From Zychaea mexicana (Eukaryota; Mucoromycota; Mucoromycetes; Mucorales; Lichtheimiaceae), in assembly GCF_025766255.1 (NCBI RefSeq), contig NW_026516687.1, positions 442,501 to 487,863 of the forward strand: a stretch of DNA of 45,363 bases, read 5' to 3'. Position 1 is the first letter of the stretch. The number at the start of each line of letters is the position of its first letter. Below the pieces are notes generated by a model. It saw only the letters and a program-made list of their open reading frames with translations. It had not been told where the DNA came from and did not search any database. Of the stretch, positions 10,782 to 22,086 are shown one piece after another. The position numbers and the translations under genes were made by a program.

Positions 10782-12471
10782 TGGTGCATACTGTCTTAAA
10801 CCATGAATAAATTCGATCACCGACATGAAAAAAAAGGAATCCTATCAGGGCTGTCTAAAATGAAGTTATCGATATTCTGTGACGTAGAACATGTTTATAA
10901 AGGTATTCTTAACACATTGTACGTTTTTGTTTTTTGAGAAAAGCATTTCTCATCGCTCTGATAGCCTTTGAAGTTTTGTCGGGATATGAAAAGTTACTAA
11001 GTAGGTGGAGGATTTCGACAGTTGTTTGGGCAAGGAGAAGAATTTTTTTGGCAGTGTGTAACCATAGATGTCCTAAGGTTACACACAAATAGCTGGCTTA
11101 TCCAGTAATATGAGTGCGTTACTGCTCTTCTTACTCACCCATTTTCCCAATAACACACCTGTGGTGAACCACATTAATACACTGCTTAAGATATCAACAA
11201 TAAGATATTCAGTTAAACATTATACCACACAAGAAAACCTCTCACTCAGATGATTTACCTTATGTGAGCAGGACAATGAACCTATCAACGGGTACCTCGG
11301 CCATTACAGCAGCCAGCTAATGCCGGTTTCAAAGATGTGCCCAATTAACATAGCGACTTCAAGAGAAGTTCTGATACATCCTTGATCCATCCTCTATCAC
11401 ATAGTTTATCCACTAAATGGATAAATTAATATCGCCGTCTTAATAGCTAGAATATAAAAAAGCTTTGATTAAAACATCATCTCAAAGATACTTGATCTTG
11501 TTCCTTATTATTTAAGCTCTATCATTACAGCGCCTAACAATGGCTCCCAGATCCAACAAACAAAAACGCGCCTTAGAACAGCTTCAAAGCTCAAAAAACG
11601 GAAGATTTCAAAAAGTTGCAAGACTAGAAGAATCGTCAATTGTTGAGAACCAGACTTCATCTGATGTGACTGAACAAGAATCAAACGTCTTTGAGATTCT
11701 CACTGCGTTCGAAGAAGCAACAGAAACCACAACGACAACGACGACAGCTACCACAACAAGCCAAAAGTTTCCTATTATTTGGGACAATAAAGCAGATGCG
11801 AAGTCCCGTGGCAAATATTGGGGACACGGCAGAACCACCAAATACTACCAGCTAGAGAAAGCATCAGAAAAGAAGAAAGGGAATTATGAAATCACTTCCT
11901 TCTTTCATAAGGATGATGAAGTAGAGGTTGTGTTGGAGGACTTTGTGCCAGTGCTAACTGTCGAAGAAGCATTTTTGAAACTTACCCCAATTATCCAACC
12001 TGAAATGAACTCAAAAAAGGACAAGGAGCGAAACATGAGCGACTATGAGCTACGATTGAAAGGTATTGCGGTGCAGGGAAACGAAGTGCGAAAAAGGAGT
12101 GTGATTACTCGTTTACAGCTCTTGAAAAAAGGCTCGAGGATTGCTTGGATCAGGTATCTCCACCTGATGAACCACCTGCAGAAATTCGCTGTTACTACAA
12201 CCGTTGCTGGCGCTATATTCATGCATATAATGAAATGAAAACTGGAAGCGAAGCTCTTAAGCTAGTTGAAAAGTTTACGACACGCAGATATCGCTCTCAT
12301 AGAAGAAGCGGAACAGAAGATTAAATCTACACGTTGCTATCAATATACAAAGAAATGTCTACTATTGGATTGGCTGACAATGCCTACACATGTAGCGGCT
12401 ATTCTATTATCCAGCGGCACTTTAAAAAATCTCAATTTTCGACAATTCATGGTTTAAGACAGTATGCACCA
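10782..12471 (+). mobile_element. Non-autonomous Tc1/mariner-type element nested in Gypsy
   Basis: A 1690-bp insertion bounded by perfect 27-bp terminal inverted repeats (10782-10808 and 12445-12471) beginning TGGTGCATACTGTCTTAAAC, with TA on both sides (10780-10781 and 12472-12473). The uninterrupted target is preserved at 7584-7585, where only one TA is present, so the boundaries are exact. A TA duplication and this TIR layout indicate the Tc1/mariner superfamily. No DDE catalytic core is found inside, so movement would need a transposase from elsewhere. Confidence 0.92.
11540..12238 (+). pseudogene. Partial transposase-like ORF inside the Tc1-type element
   Basis: The 232-codon ORF starts with a Lys/Gln-rich region, has a Glu/Thr-rich stretch and then a segment RGKYWGHGRTTKYYQLEKA, followed by MSDYELRLKGI. 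From about 12060 the better-looking frame is a different one: it reads CYYNRCWRYIHAY and FTTRRYRSHRRSG before a stop near 12325. I infer that the N- and C-terminal ends of a transposase remain and that the DDE core between them was deleted, with a frame change at the junction. The family assignment comes from resemblance and from the element ends, not from catalytic residues. The ATG at 11540 follows an in-frame-stop-rich region. Confidence 0.5.
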
Positions 12472-12562
12472 TACCTATCGATTAAAAACGATGCAAGGAA
12501 GATTCCTACTGAACCCCTACCATGGAAACCGACTGCGCTCTTATACCACTGCGCGAAAAACG

Positions 12563-12596
12563 AATTATCAAGTTCTTTAAAAACAGCTTGATAATT
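12563..12596. repeat. Hairpin, family 1 (ATTATCAAG type)
   Basis: A perfect inverted repeat with 10-base arms AATTATCAAG / CTTGATAATT and a 14-base loop TTCTTTAAAAACAG. It resembles the two hairpins at 18937-18967 and 19048-19078, including the AAAAACAG loop. It lies 15 bases after the end of Gypsy similarity. Confidence 0.85.
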
Positions 12597-13189
12597 ACCT
12601 GGCAAGGGGCCAGATTGAATAAAAAAACAGATATGTACCCTATGGCACCTCCAGCTGCCACATTCGGTAGTTCTGTGCAGAAATTTACAAAGCAACCTGG
12701 TATGCAATTGGGAAAAAAAAGTTGATGCATGAAATCATATAGTGGATGTCACTGCATCCTTTGTGAAGGCATTAGCTTCCTCAAGATAGTCCCCCTCAAA
12801 AAGATAGTCCCCCTCAAAAATATTTCTTCATACACAGTCCCTTCATCATCCTTTTTCTGGGGGTTGAGGATTGCCATGCATCAATACTACGCGGCTATGC
12901 AATGACCATATATGATTTTAATCTATCTCCTTTATTTTTTGCATATACACAAACTATGGAGACAGCAGAAAAGAAAAGCAAAAAAGCAACTAGATCCCCT
13001 AATGCATTATTGTCACTGCATAATGTCAAAGATAGCAAACCTATATAGGGAAAAGTACAGGACAATGACTATAGTAGCAACTAGAAAAAATACTAGGGAA
13101 AAACTTAAGGGTGCACTTGAAAGAATATAAGCGGTTCAGTGCTGGTACTGGCTCCTCGCTCATTTGTCTTCATTTCATTTTTTTTCATA
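12597..13189. other. Region between Gypsy fragment and the first Tnp2 element, no gene
   Basis: No supported coding region. It holds a perfect 18-base tandem duplication (12783-12800 and 12801-12818) with core AGATAGTCCCCCTC. It probably includes the 5' end of the Tnp2 element, but I could not find a CACTA-type terminus. Confidence 0.5.
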
Positions 13190-16100
13190 ATGCAGCGTGA
13201 TCGCAACGAGCCTTTTGTTGCGTGTCTTTGCACGCGGTGTTCTTTGGCTGGTGGAGGCTATCTAATGGTGAGCCGCAGAATACGCGAATATCACCGAAAC
13301 CGCGATTTTGACCAAGCCAGAGACAGGCACTCGCACAATGGTACTTTAACAGAATCGTCTCATAGTATTGAAATGTCATAAGTCTCATTATTATGTGCTG
13401 TATATACAGTGAGTACTATCGTTGCCGATATTGAGAGCACTTTACCGCAGGAAAATCCATCGTCATCCTCATCACCTCTAGGTGACAACCTCGATATGGA
13501 TATAGACATGATCGATGATTCTCCCTCCTCCCCTGGTATGACGATGATGTGTAAATGCAATAAACATGGGGATAGACGATTTACTATCTTTGAGTAAATA
13601 GATACCGTTGCAGGCCGCCGTTTCACACCTTTTTCTGCCGAGGACAATGTGTTCTCGCTTGAAGAAACAGACGATTCTGAGAGAGATCTCGGCGATGATC
13701 TTGTTGTCAATGCTGACGATGTTGAGTATGGCGATGATGAAGCCAACATTGGAAATGGCGATATCGAACAAGGTTGGTTTTGCAAAGAACGGTTTTATTG
13801 TACGAAATGACAGAAATTAATGCTTTTTTTCCGAAAAAAAGACACTTACCTTGATCCTCCTCCTCCTCCTACCATCCCTCAGCTTCATACTTATCCGCAT
13901 CCGTTCATCTTTGTCATTCTTTTCCTTGTATTGTTCCAATTACACTTCGTCTCAGAGCATCTGTCGTGCACGATCATTGACTTTTGTATTCTACTTCTTG
14001 GTGATCTGCAACCCAATGTTTCCATTCCTGGCTCACTTGCAACTCTCCGTCGCCTTACTGGCTTCTCTGCGCTGACCGACCGAGTACGCATTTATGTGTG
14101 CTGCTCTCGTTGTCATAGCCTGTACCTTTTATCTGACCCTGACTGCCCGACAACATGCACCAACGATGACATCCGTTATGGTAATTTGTGCGGCAATGCA
14201 TTGTTCAAGATCAGTGGCAATTGAAGGGTCCCCATAAAGGTGTATGCGTACCAGCCCTTATCTACGAGTATCGAGAGGCTTTTTATGCGACCAGGATTTG
14301 AAGCAAAGATCGAGGAATGGCGAGACTGCAGACGAGTTACGGACACATTTTTTGACATCTTCGATGGTGATATGTGGCGAGAGTTTCGAGACGGTGATGG
14401 CAGACCTTTTGTTGAGCAGCTTCGATCCCTATTGTTGACGTTGAATGTAGACTGGTTCGGCCCATTCCTAAACTCAACATACTCATGCGGTGCCATTTAC
14501 TTATCTGTCAACAATCTTCCCCGGTCCGAGCGCTTCAAGACTGAAAATGTCATTCTCGTTGGTGTTATGCCGGGCCCACGAGAAGCAAGTACCTCTGACA
14601 TGAATCATTTTCTCCGTCCATTAGTTGATGAATTGTTGGAATGGTACAATGGCAAATTGATCAGGACGTGTGAGCACCGACAAGGAACATTGGTCCGCTT
14701 GGCCTTGCTCATCAATGCTTGTGATATCCCTGCTGCACGTAAAACAAGCGGCTTCACGTCTCATGCCAGCCTTTGTGCTTGCCATAAATGCGATCGTCGA
14801 TTTAATGTTTTTCCGGCCACGACCAACATCAATTACTCCGGATTCGACGTCGAAACCTGGGCATTGAGGACGTACGAGGGAAATAGAGCCTGTGCTGAGC
14901 AGTGGCGTGCTGCGCCGACGATGACAGCAAGGCGGTCGCTTGAACGTGAGAATGGTACACGATGGTCCGAGCTGCACCGACTTCACTACTTTGATCCAGT
15001 CCGTTGCATGATCATCGATCCAATGCACAATCTGTTCCTTGGCACGACAAAGCGGATGACCAAAATATGGATCGATCGAGAACTACTCACAAGAGCTGAC
15101 TTAGAGCAAATGCAAGTACTCGCAAACGGCATCGTCCTCCCGCCCGATTATGTTACCTTGAAGCGTAAAATCGAAAGTGGTTTCTCGTTCATGACCGCCG
15201 ACGACTGGAAATCGTGGTGCATCGTGTACTCGCCTTTGGTGCTCGATGGCCATCTTCCGCGTATGTATCTGCAAAACTGGTTGATATTCGTGGATGCATG
15301 TCGTTTATTGGTTAAGCCGTCAATAACTATGGACGAAATTGCAAAAGCAAGCACTCTGCTCCAGCAGTTTTGCACCGGTTTTGAGCGACTGTACGGCGCG
15401 GAGGAAGTCACACCTAACATGCACCTCCACATGCATTTAGACGCAACGATTGAAGATTTTGGACCCTTGTATGCGTACTGGCTCTTTTCTTTCGAACGAT
15501 ACAACGGGTATCTAAAGGAGATTGATACCAACCAGAAGGATGCTTTTGAGGTGACGTTCATGAAGAAGTTCTTACAGAAGACCGGAGCTCGCGATTTTGT
15601 CCGATCGTTTGAAGCCCTCTTCGAAAATCGCCAACACCATTTCAGCTTTCTGAATGCTTTTCTGGACCTTGTGCAGCCGATCCCTCAAGCCGTCAATGTT
15701 ATGCAGCATCAGTTCGATGTCCATGCGTTTCTGGCTTTGTCCACCGATGTTAGAGCCACTTCTGTCACAGGAAGCGAGCCGCTACCGCCAGACGCATATC
15801 CTTTGGACTATGGACGGATAGCATATATGCCTGCTCAACTGTATGATTTCTTGTTCGAATTTTATCAAGTAGCATATGGTGTGCCTTTCCGTCGTCATAA
15901 CTAAGCTGGTGATGGGCAAGGTTTTGTCAGTGATCAATACTGGAAAATCAAGACAATAACAATGATGGGACAGACCTACCGCAGTACCGAAGCGAGATCG
16001 CGACGGGGTGCATATGCGCAGGTTCTCTTCCATGCTGACGACCGTGGGGAAGTAATGGCTTGGCCTTGCGAAATCCAATTTTTCTTTCGCCATATGCAGC

Positions 16101-16354
16101 TTGTTCACGGTCAGCAAACTGAGCATATTTTTGCGTACGTCCGTTGGTACGGCATCCACGGAGACAACGACGGCCAACGATTCTCAGACCCTTTCATTGA
16201 AACTTGGCGTAGTCGGTTTCGAGCTCCAGCGTGGGATTGCATTCTACCGGTTCATCATTTGTATGGACAAATCGCTGTCGTAAAACTCGGCGCACAGTCA
16301 AGCGCAAATGCACGAACAGTTGTTATCCCTTTGCCAAAAAAAATGTTAGCGTAA
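13190..16354 (+). pseudogene. tnp2: Tnp2-family transposase pseudogene, two nonsense codons
   Basis: Tnp2 transposases cut and integrate CACTA/EnSpm elements. Exon 1 (ATG 13190) encodes a Cys-rich N-terminus CLCTRCSLAGG. Introns are proposed at about 13373-13407, 13534-13612 (GTATGA...TTGCAG) and one before about 13880. Acidic exons follow, then a hydrophobic segment (FIFVILFLVLFQLHF) and the transposase core: LTLNVDWFGPF (about 14438), NNLPRSERFKTENV (about 14508), IDPMHNLFLGT (about 15015) and FSFERYNGYLK (about 15487). TGA at 14222-14224 sits where element 2 has arginine, and TAA at 15902-15904 interrupts the tail; both fit single C-to-T changes. Otherwise the frame is open to TAA at 16352. 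Close homologue of 39155-42307. Confidence 0.85.
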
Positions 16355-16717
16355 TCTTCTCACTCACTGCTTTTCCTCTATTTCTCATCTTTTTCGTTTT
16401 AAAAATTCTTCTTGACATACGCTTTCCATACAAAGTACGACTATGATCTGTTTCCAGGGGCTGCGGTTGGGAAGAGCAAGTAGCCTTTTTACCAGCATTT
16501 GCAAGCAATCAGTTTAATGGTGCGAATGTGAGTAAGTATAAGAAAACAACGCGTGGATAATATGAAAGGTGAAAAGGGAAACCCCGTTTTTTTTTCCAAA
16601 GTGGCTGAAAAATACGTTGTGCCATCAGTACCCCCAATTGCAACATCACTGTGTTTGTGCCCACCCCAAACCCATACGGCATACAGCCATGCGACCATTT
16701 TATTTTTTTTATTAATT

Positions 16718-17774
16718 TTAAACATCTTCTACCCAACCGGCCAGCTTCTCACGAGCGCTGTCAGGCAAGGCAACAGGATCAACACTATACACTCTCGTCA
16801 ACTTGTTGGCCTCAGTAGCAGGACTGTTCACATCTAGATGCTGTAAAAACAAATTGGCCTGCAAACAGTTTGTCAAAATCTCTGCCAAAGAAGCCACGAC
16901 GAACCATTCCAAAATATATACCCTTTCATTGCGCCATTGCTGCTTACGGACCATAACGCGCTTCCCTACTTCACCAGTGTATTCACCGTCCGTCTCTTCT
17001 TCAGACATAAACTCAACTTGGAGTAATGCCTCCCCTCCTCGGTAGGACGCCTCCAACTGGACCTGATGCTGTCAGAAGACTGTGAGACGTCGCTTGAACT
17101 TCTACTCAACATATATCATGAGACTAATACTAACAGCATACATACTATATCTATTACCATATGACAACGACTATTGCGGCGGTTGATCACCTTTCTTCGT
17201 GCTGCACGCTCAGCTGACTAACGATTACTCGTGCGCGTATTGTCAAAGTACGTGTACACCTTTTTGGCCAGTTCATCATACATGATTTCAAACAGACCGA
17301 GGCCTAGTACGTACTCGATGATACTGGCACGAACTCTACGGTTATGGGTGCTTCGAAGACCTTCGTTCCAACAAAAGCCTTCCTCTTTCAAAACGTTGTG
17401 ATGGTGGCGTATCGCATCCTTTATATAATTATATCATGATATCATGCTAATTACTTCCATTAAGAAGATGTTATCAACTTTCTTACAGAAATATCTGGTG
17501 CACGGGTCATTTGCACGCCTTGGCCATAAGTACTGACCACAGCTAGGTTATCCGCAACTTATGTTGCTGCTTGTTGTTGCACCTGCGCCTGTCGAGCAAC
17601 CACGTTTGCCATAGCCTGCAGTTGGTGTTCTTGCGTAGTGCGATGTGCATCCAGCGTTCTTATACGACCTTCCATCGCCAACATGGCATTGGCGGAACTT
17701 TCCCACTCAACAGCAGCCTGACGTTCTTCGATGCGTTGCTGTCTGGCAGCATTGCACTCTCCTATTGTGGGCAT
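16718..17774 (-). pseudogene. Accessory gene of Tnp2 element 1 (unknown function)
   Basis: Converges on the Tnp2 gene. The first exon (17774-17559) encodes a coiled-coil-like Gln/Ala/Arg-rich segment beginning MPTIGECNAARQQ. A middle part, read on the minus strand at about 17405-17220, contains a segment ending VYTYFDNTRTSNR. This resembles VRAYFNTLRTKSR in the accessory gene of element 2. A TAG follows it. The last part (17056-16718) begins MEASYRGGEALLQVEFMSEE and ends VALPDSAREKLAGWVEDV. In CACTA elements such second genes often bind subterminal repeats, but that role is inferred only from position here. Exon limits were not all resolved. Confidence 0.55.
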
Positions 17775-18936
17775 CTACACAGTATTTCAGTATACGGCAC
17801 TCAATAACTATATGGTCAACACTACTTATTTATGCTTACTATGTAGTAGTGTGGATTGAAGGTGTGGATAAGGTAAGTTCTATTGGGATTAATTAATTGG
17901 GGGACGTTTTTATAGGGATACACAATGATCCTATGTAGGATGGTGATGATGGAGTTGTGGACAGCAGGAACTTCCCTAAATGACTTTTTTTTAGATTGAT
18001 ATATTTTCCCTGACTGCATGAATTGGTTATTCTGTCTCTTCTTTTCCCTTTTTTCTTCTTTTCATACTTCCACGTCGTATTTTATCACCTACCATGAATC
18101 TTCTTTTTCTATAGTAAGAATCTATGTAACATGGTCATTTTCTATCTTTCACATACTTTCAACTTTGTACCGATGATGTTCTTTCAATTACTAACTGCAT
18201 TCTTTATGAATCTTCAAGACAGCATCACTGAGTAACAAGGAAACGGTGTACGCTTTCTTCCCTCTTTTTACAGTCTTTTCTGATGGTTGAGAGGTTCAGA
18301 TACTGATATCCCTTATATTTTATTTGCCTACGCTTTCAACTATCTGAAGATGTTAGCATTTATATCTTCTTATTCAGAGTCTTTGTTTGCACCTGACTGT
18401 TGCCACACAAGTAGCGCTATCTGTAAGTATACTTTCTTTCTATCTTCGTTTCTACTTTTTTTCTCTTTATGTATCTCGCCTCTTAGACATTGCTGCTGAG
18501 TTCTCCTCTTACGATTTGGCCCTCTTATTTTTGCTAATCGCCTTGCTGTAGATTAGCAATTCTTTGTTGTTATGCCAATGCCGCCCCAGCACACCAACCA
18601 ATATAGCACTTCCCTTTAGAATAGAAATTCTTGCTTAGTTTCATCTCTATAGCATGTTTTTATTTGTAATAATCGTCTATCAATTTTTAATAATAAAACC
18701 GGTTTCGATCAACCATAACACGTAATTTCACGATCCAAAAAATAATTATACAACCAATTGCCTTGCTGCTTTGATCAGTATGCATGTAAAGAAGTACATT
18801 AAAATATGCGATGCAGAACTCTGTTGCGAATTTGACTGCAGCTAGTACCCAAACCATATGTAATGTGATATAGAACCCAACCACTACTGCATACATGATA
18901 TCAAAAACCCCCATTTCCACGTACATGCATGAGCAA
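17775..18936. other. Intergenic region, no gene supported
   Basis: CT-rich and AT-rich sequence with only short ORFs. A TC-rich stretch at about 18040-18120 and possible splice-donor-like GTAAGT sites (for example near 18422) are present, but no coding potential is convincing. Confidence 0.5.
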
Positions 18937-19078
18937 ATTATCAAGTGGTGAAAAACAGCTTGATAATAACAATCGAAGCTGTTTCTGCATAATTATTAAG
19001 CTGTTCAAAAACAACGTGATAACTACATAGCAAGCTATTATCAAGCTATTATCAAGCTGTTTTTAACCACTTGATAAT
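18937..19078. repeat. Fold-back pair of family 1 hairpins
   Basis: Two 31-base hairpins, 18937-18967 and 19048-19078, each with 9-base perfect arms ATTATCAAG / CTTGATAAT. The second is the reverse complement of the first apart from one base in the loop (GTGG versus GTGGT-type difference), so the whole 142-bp block is itself an inverted repeat. Between them lie partial copies of the same motif (TATTATCAAGC repeated). Confidence 0.85.
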
Positions 19079-19376
19079 AGCCTACACACCCGGTGGTCTA
19101 TCATTGCATGATGGAGATAGGTGAAGATCCTATCATGAAGGTGAAGATACTATGATTTGCGTTTGCAATCCTAAGAGCAGCTACAGCAGTCGCTGTTACG
19201 AAACTGTTAAATTTAAGAGTTTAACAGCCCGCTTAACAGTGCGTAACAGCTTAATAGGGCATTTCGTGCAGTGGTTACTGTTACGAAGCTGTTAAGTTCA
19301 CATGTCGTTGGCTGAAATAAAAGAATAGACAGGAACTACATGAAAAATATTGCTTTTTACAATCTTCCAAACAACG

Positions 19377-20744
19377 ATGATTTCAGCATTCTTCGAAAAA
19401 TGTAGACAAAGACAAATTCTCAATGAGCAATTCGAAAAGAACAGCAGTCATAAGCGATAGATCACTGTACGTATCTTAGAAAAAGCTCGAGAAAGAAGGG
19501 TTTCTGCTGCCCAAGCACGTCAAAAGCCAAAACGCAAGGTTATCGACCGTCAATGCAGCATGTTTCAGATGATAGTTATGCAGGACTATTTCAACCAAGC
19601 CCCAAGATATGATGCAACCTTTTTTCGTCGTCGGTTCCATATGCAGCGCGAGTTGTTTTTGCGCATAATGCAAGAGCTTGAACAGAAGTACACATTCTTC
19701 CAACAAACAAAGGATGCGACCGGAAAACTCGGCTTCCACCCTTATGTCAAAGGAACTGCAGCCATGCGCATGTTAGCATATGGTGGACCTGCTGATGCTG
19801 TCGATAGTATCTTAAGATTGCCGAGTCCACAGTAAGAGAGAGTTTGACGAGATTCTGTGAAGGCGTCATCGAATGCTTTGGAGACGAATATCTTCGTTCC
19901 CCAAACGAGCAAGATCTCAAGCGTTTGTTGGCCCTTGGAGTGGCACGGGGATTCCCAGGCATGCTGGGATCCCTCGATTGCATGCATTGGAAGTGGAATA
20001 ACTGTCCCACTGGTTGGGCCAGAATGTATACGTCTGGCAAGGAAGGTGGCCCAACGGTGATCCTGGAAGCCGTTGCTTCATATGATTTATAGATTTGGCA
20101 CTCGTTCTTTGGTGTCCCCGGTTCCTGTAATGACCTCAATGTTTTACACAAATCCCCATTGTTCGACGATGTCATTAACAGTTGTTCCCCAGCTATTACC
20201 TACACCATCAACGACAGACAATACGACAAAGGGTATTACTTGGCCGATGGGATCTACCCAACTTGGGCTACACTCGTTAAGACCATTCGACACTACTGGG
20301 TAACAAAAAAAAGGTACTGTTTCTTTATTATATTATTGTCACTATCAGATGTAAATAATAACCTTGTTGATCTAGTTGTTCGCTCAATGGCAAGAATCTA
20401 TCCGTAAGGACATTGAGCGCGCTTTTGGGGTACTGCAGCAACGTTTTGCAGTAGTCCGCGAGCCTGGACGTTCCTGGCATGTATCCCACCTGACAAACAT
20501 TATGAAGGCATGCATTATTTTGAATAACATGATCGTTGAGAACGAGCGCGATGGGTATGACAAGCAGTATGAGTTGGACTACGACACTTCTTCTTTCACT
20601 GTTGCGCCATTCATCGAGCATAGTGGACAACCGGAAGAACTTATGCGTCAAAGACATCAACGCGAAGTTAAAGACAAAGATACCCACAGACGTCTACTAG
20701 AAGATCTTGTCGAGTATATCTGGCAATGTCATGGTGACGAATAA
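19377..20744 (+). pseudogene. PIF/Harbinger transposase pseudogene (element 1)
   Basis: A DDE nuclease of the Harbinger type. The N-terminus has FFRRRFHMQRELFLRI (about 19620) and GTAAMRMLAYGGPADAVDS (about 19750). The first catalytic D is in MLGSLDCMHWKWNNCPT (about 19963), the second in FFGVPGSCNDLNVL (about 20106) and the E in IERAFGVLQQRF (about 20416). Defects: TAG at 19458-19460; a one-base loss around 19803-19810 that switches frame before KIAESTVRESLTRFC; and TAG at 20090-20092, where the family has Trp. An intron is proposed from GTACTG at about 20313 to ATCTAG at about 20373, after which the frame resumes. The stop at 20742 lies 57 bases from the end of the converging gene. Confidence 0.88.
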
Positions 20745-20800
20745 ATTGTCCTTTAAGATAAATACTTACCTGGTTTTTGGCTACGTAATTTAAAACGTTT

Positions 20801-21770
20801 TTATTGTTGCTCACATCCGTCTTCTTCGTCTTCGCCATCTTCCTCCCAATCCCTTTCCTCGTCCTCTTCCAGCACTTGCTGCTGCTGCTTCTTCTTCTTG
20901 TCCTCCTCTAGTTCCTTCTTGAATTCCTCGGTAATCTTCTTTTGTAAGGCCTCGTAGAAGGATTTTCTGTCAGAGGAGAATCCCTGAGGATCCACGCTCA
21001 TGACTGCATGTCCAGCCATCATTAGATCGGTATGCGCGCTCATCTTTACAGTTGCACCGCGTTCACGATCTGTTTGGATCCGCATCGTCTTCAGCGTTTC
21101 TCTCTCGATCGAATCTGCTTCTTCTTCTTCTTCTTCGTCGTGAGCGTGCTTTCTCTTGTTGGCCTTGGCTTTTTTTTGACCGATGGGTCTTGCTTGGCCT
21201 TCTACTATGGGCTCGCAACTCTTCTTGGCAACAATTGGTTGCCACTTTGGTTGCTCCGCAAGCATATGCCATACGTGCTTCAAGCCAAAGTTTTTGCCAC
21301 TATTGACAGGGCGGTTATCAACATAAAACTCACAGGCTTTGTCGAACTATTATCTCATCTTTAGTCACTTCTTTATCTTTAAGGATACATCAAGTTATAT
21401 ATGAAATATGCAAAAGCGCCCGACCTTTTGTGCGTCGTTAAAGCCACTGTCGTTTACGGCCAAGACTTTTGCATAGCTAGCAGAGAAGAATTGGCATTGC
21501 GACGAGATGGAGTTAAATCGAGATTGTAGCAAGGAGAAATCTCAGTCAAAGGGATTGCCAGTTTCTTTGACGAATTCGTCTTTGATGAGCGACCACATGG
21601 TGTCTTCGCTCATGTCATTGCTCGTTACTTCGTCAGTGGTTGTCCCCAAGTACGCGTTCACCAAAGCAATATCCTCGGCCTTGCTAAAAGCTTTGCCCTT
21701 TCTCTTGCGCAGGGGGGCAGCGGCAGAAACGTCAGATGGGGGAGTGGCGTTAGAAGTAGTGTTGTTCATT
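20801..21770 (-). pseudogene. Myb/SANT- and NAM-associated-like protein of Harbinger 1
   Basis: Harbinger elements normally encode a second, Myb-like DNA-binding protein that helps the transposase reach the element ends. The N-terminal exon (from MNNTTSN, about 21769) carries KAFSKAEDIALVNAYL and TMWSLIKDEFVKETG, a SANT/Myb-type helix set. TGA at 21544-21542 interrupts it. The frame continues through SRFNSISSQCQFFSASYAKV, resembling the region linking Myb to the NAM-associated part. After a probable intron ending TAATAG near 21351, the last exon (about 21350-20801) has KNFGLKHVWHMLAEQPKW, a Glu-rich stretch, and a Lys/Glu-rich coiled coil ending in acidic sequence and Gln. No other gene in the window resembles it closely. 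Confidence 0.75.
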
Positions 21771-22031
21771 TTGAAGAATACAAACAAAGAATGAAGTGAG
21801 ATATAACTTTATTTTTCAAGTCCTTTTTTTCGATTCAAGAAACTGTTAAATTTAATAGTTTTTGTTGAGGCTGTTAAATTTAACAGGACGTTAACAGCAA
21901 CTGCTGCAGGGTCTGGCTGTTAAATAAACTGTTAAATTTAACATAACAGGTTCGTAACAGCGACCGATGCAGCTGCTCTAATAGCTTGTGAAAACTGTAT
22001 GTGTAATTCTCCCACAAGCGATTCGGGTATA

Positions 22032-22042
22032 TATAAAAGTAA
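22032..22042 (+). promoter_or_regulatory. TATA box of the Harbinger 2 Myb-like gene
   Basis: TATATATAAAAG lies about 50 bases before the ATG at 22087, a normal spacing for a fungal core promoter. Confidence 0.5.
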
Positions 22043-22086
22043 GGTACGTTCAGTAGGAAGATGAGTAATTAACTTTTTATTTCAAA

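Larger units (their letters stand above)
10122..12547 (+). mobile_element. Truncated second Gypsy copy (3' integrase part), interrupted by a DNA transposon
   Basis: 10122-10779 matches 6926-7583 without gaps, and 12474-12547 matches 7586-7659 without gaps, with about six substitutions in all. The PBS, gag and pol sequence corresponding to 883-6925 is missing, and everything after 7659 is missing. The two blocks are separated exactly by the 10782-12471 transposon plus its duplicated TA. After 12547 the similarity ends abruptly. Confidence 0.9.
13190..17774. mobile_element. CACTA-like (Tnp2) element 1, decayed two-gene unit
   Basis: The coordinates cover only the two converging genes; the true ends lie outside and were not located. 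The plus-strand Tnp2 transposase and the minus-strand accessory gene are both homologous in order and sequence to those of element 2 at 39155-43459, which shows they form one mobile unit. Confidence 0.75.
19175..21978 (+). mobile_element. PIF/Harbinger element 1 with TIRs and TAA duplication
   Basis: Complete 2804-bp element. The ends are inverted repeats of about 35 bp with four mismatches, starting GAGCAGCT (19175-19209 and 21944-21978), flanked by TAA at 19172-19174 and 21979-21981. A three-base TAA/TTA duplication is the hallmark of PIF/Harbinger. Inside are a transposase gene (plus) and a Myb/NAM-associated-type gene (minus), tail to tail. Subterminal copies of AACTGTTAAATTTAA occur at both ends. 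Confidence 0.92.

Noticed and set aside
18287..18499. Hydrophobic 70-codon ORF
   Set aside because: CT-rich sequence gives Phe/Leu/Ser-rich frames by composition alone; no promoter, splice or motif support.
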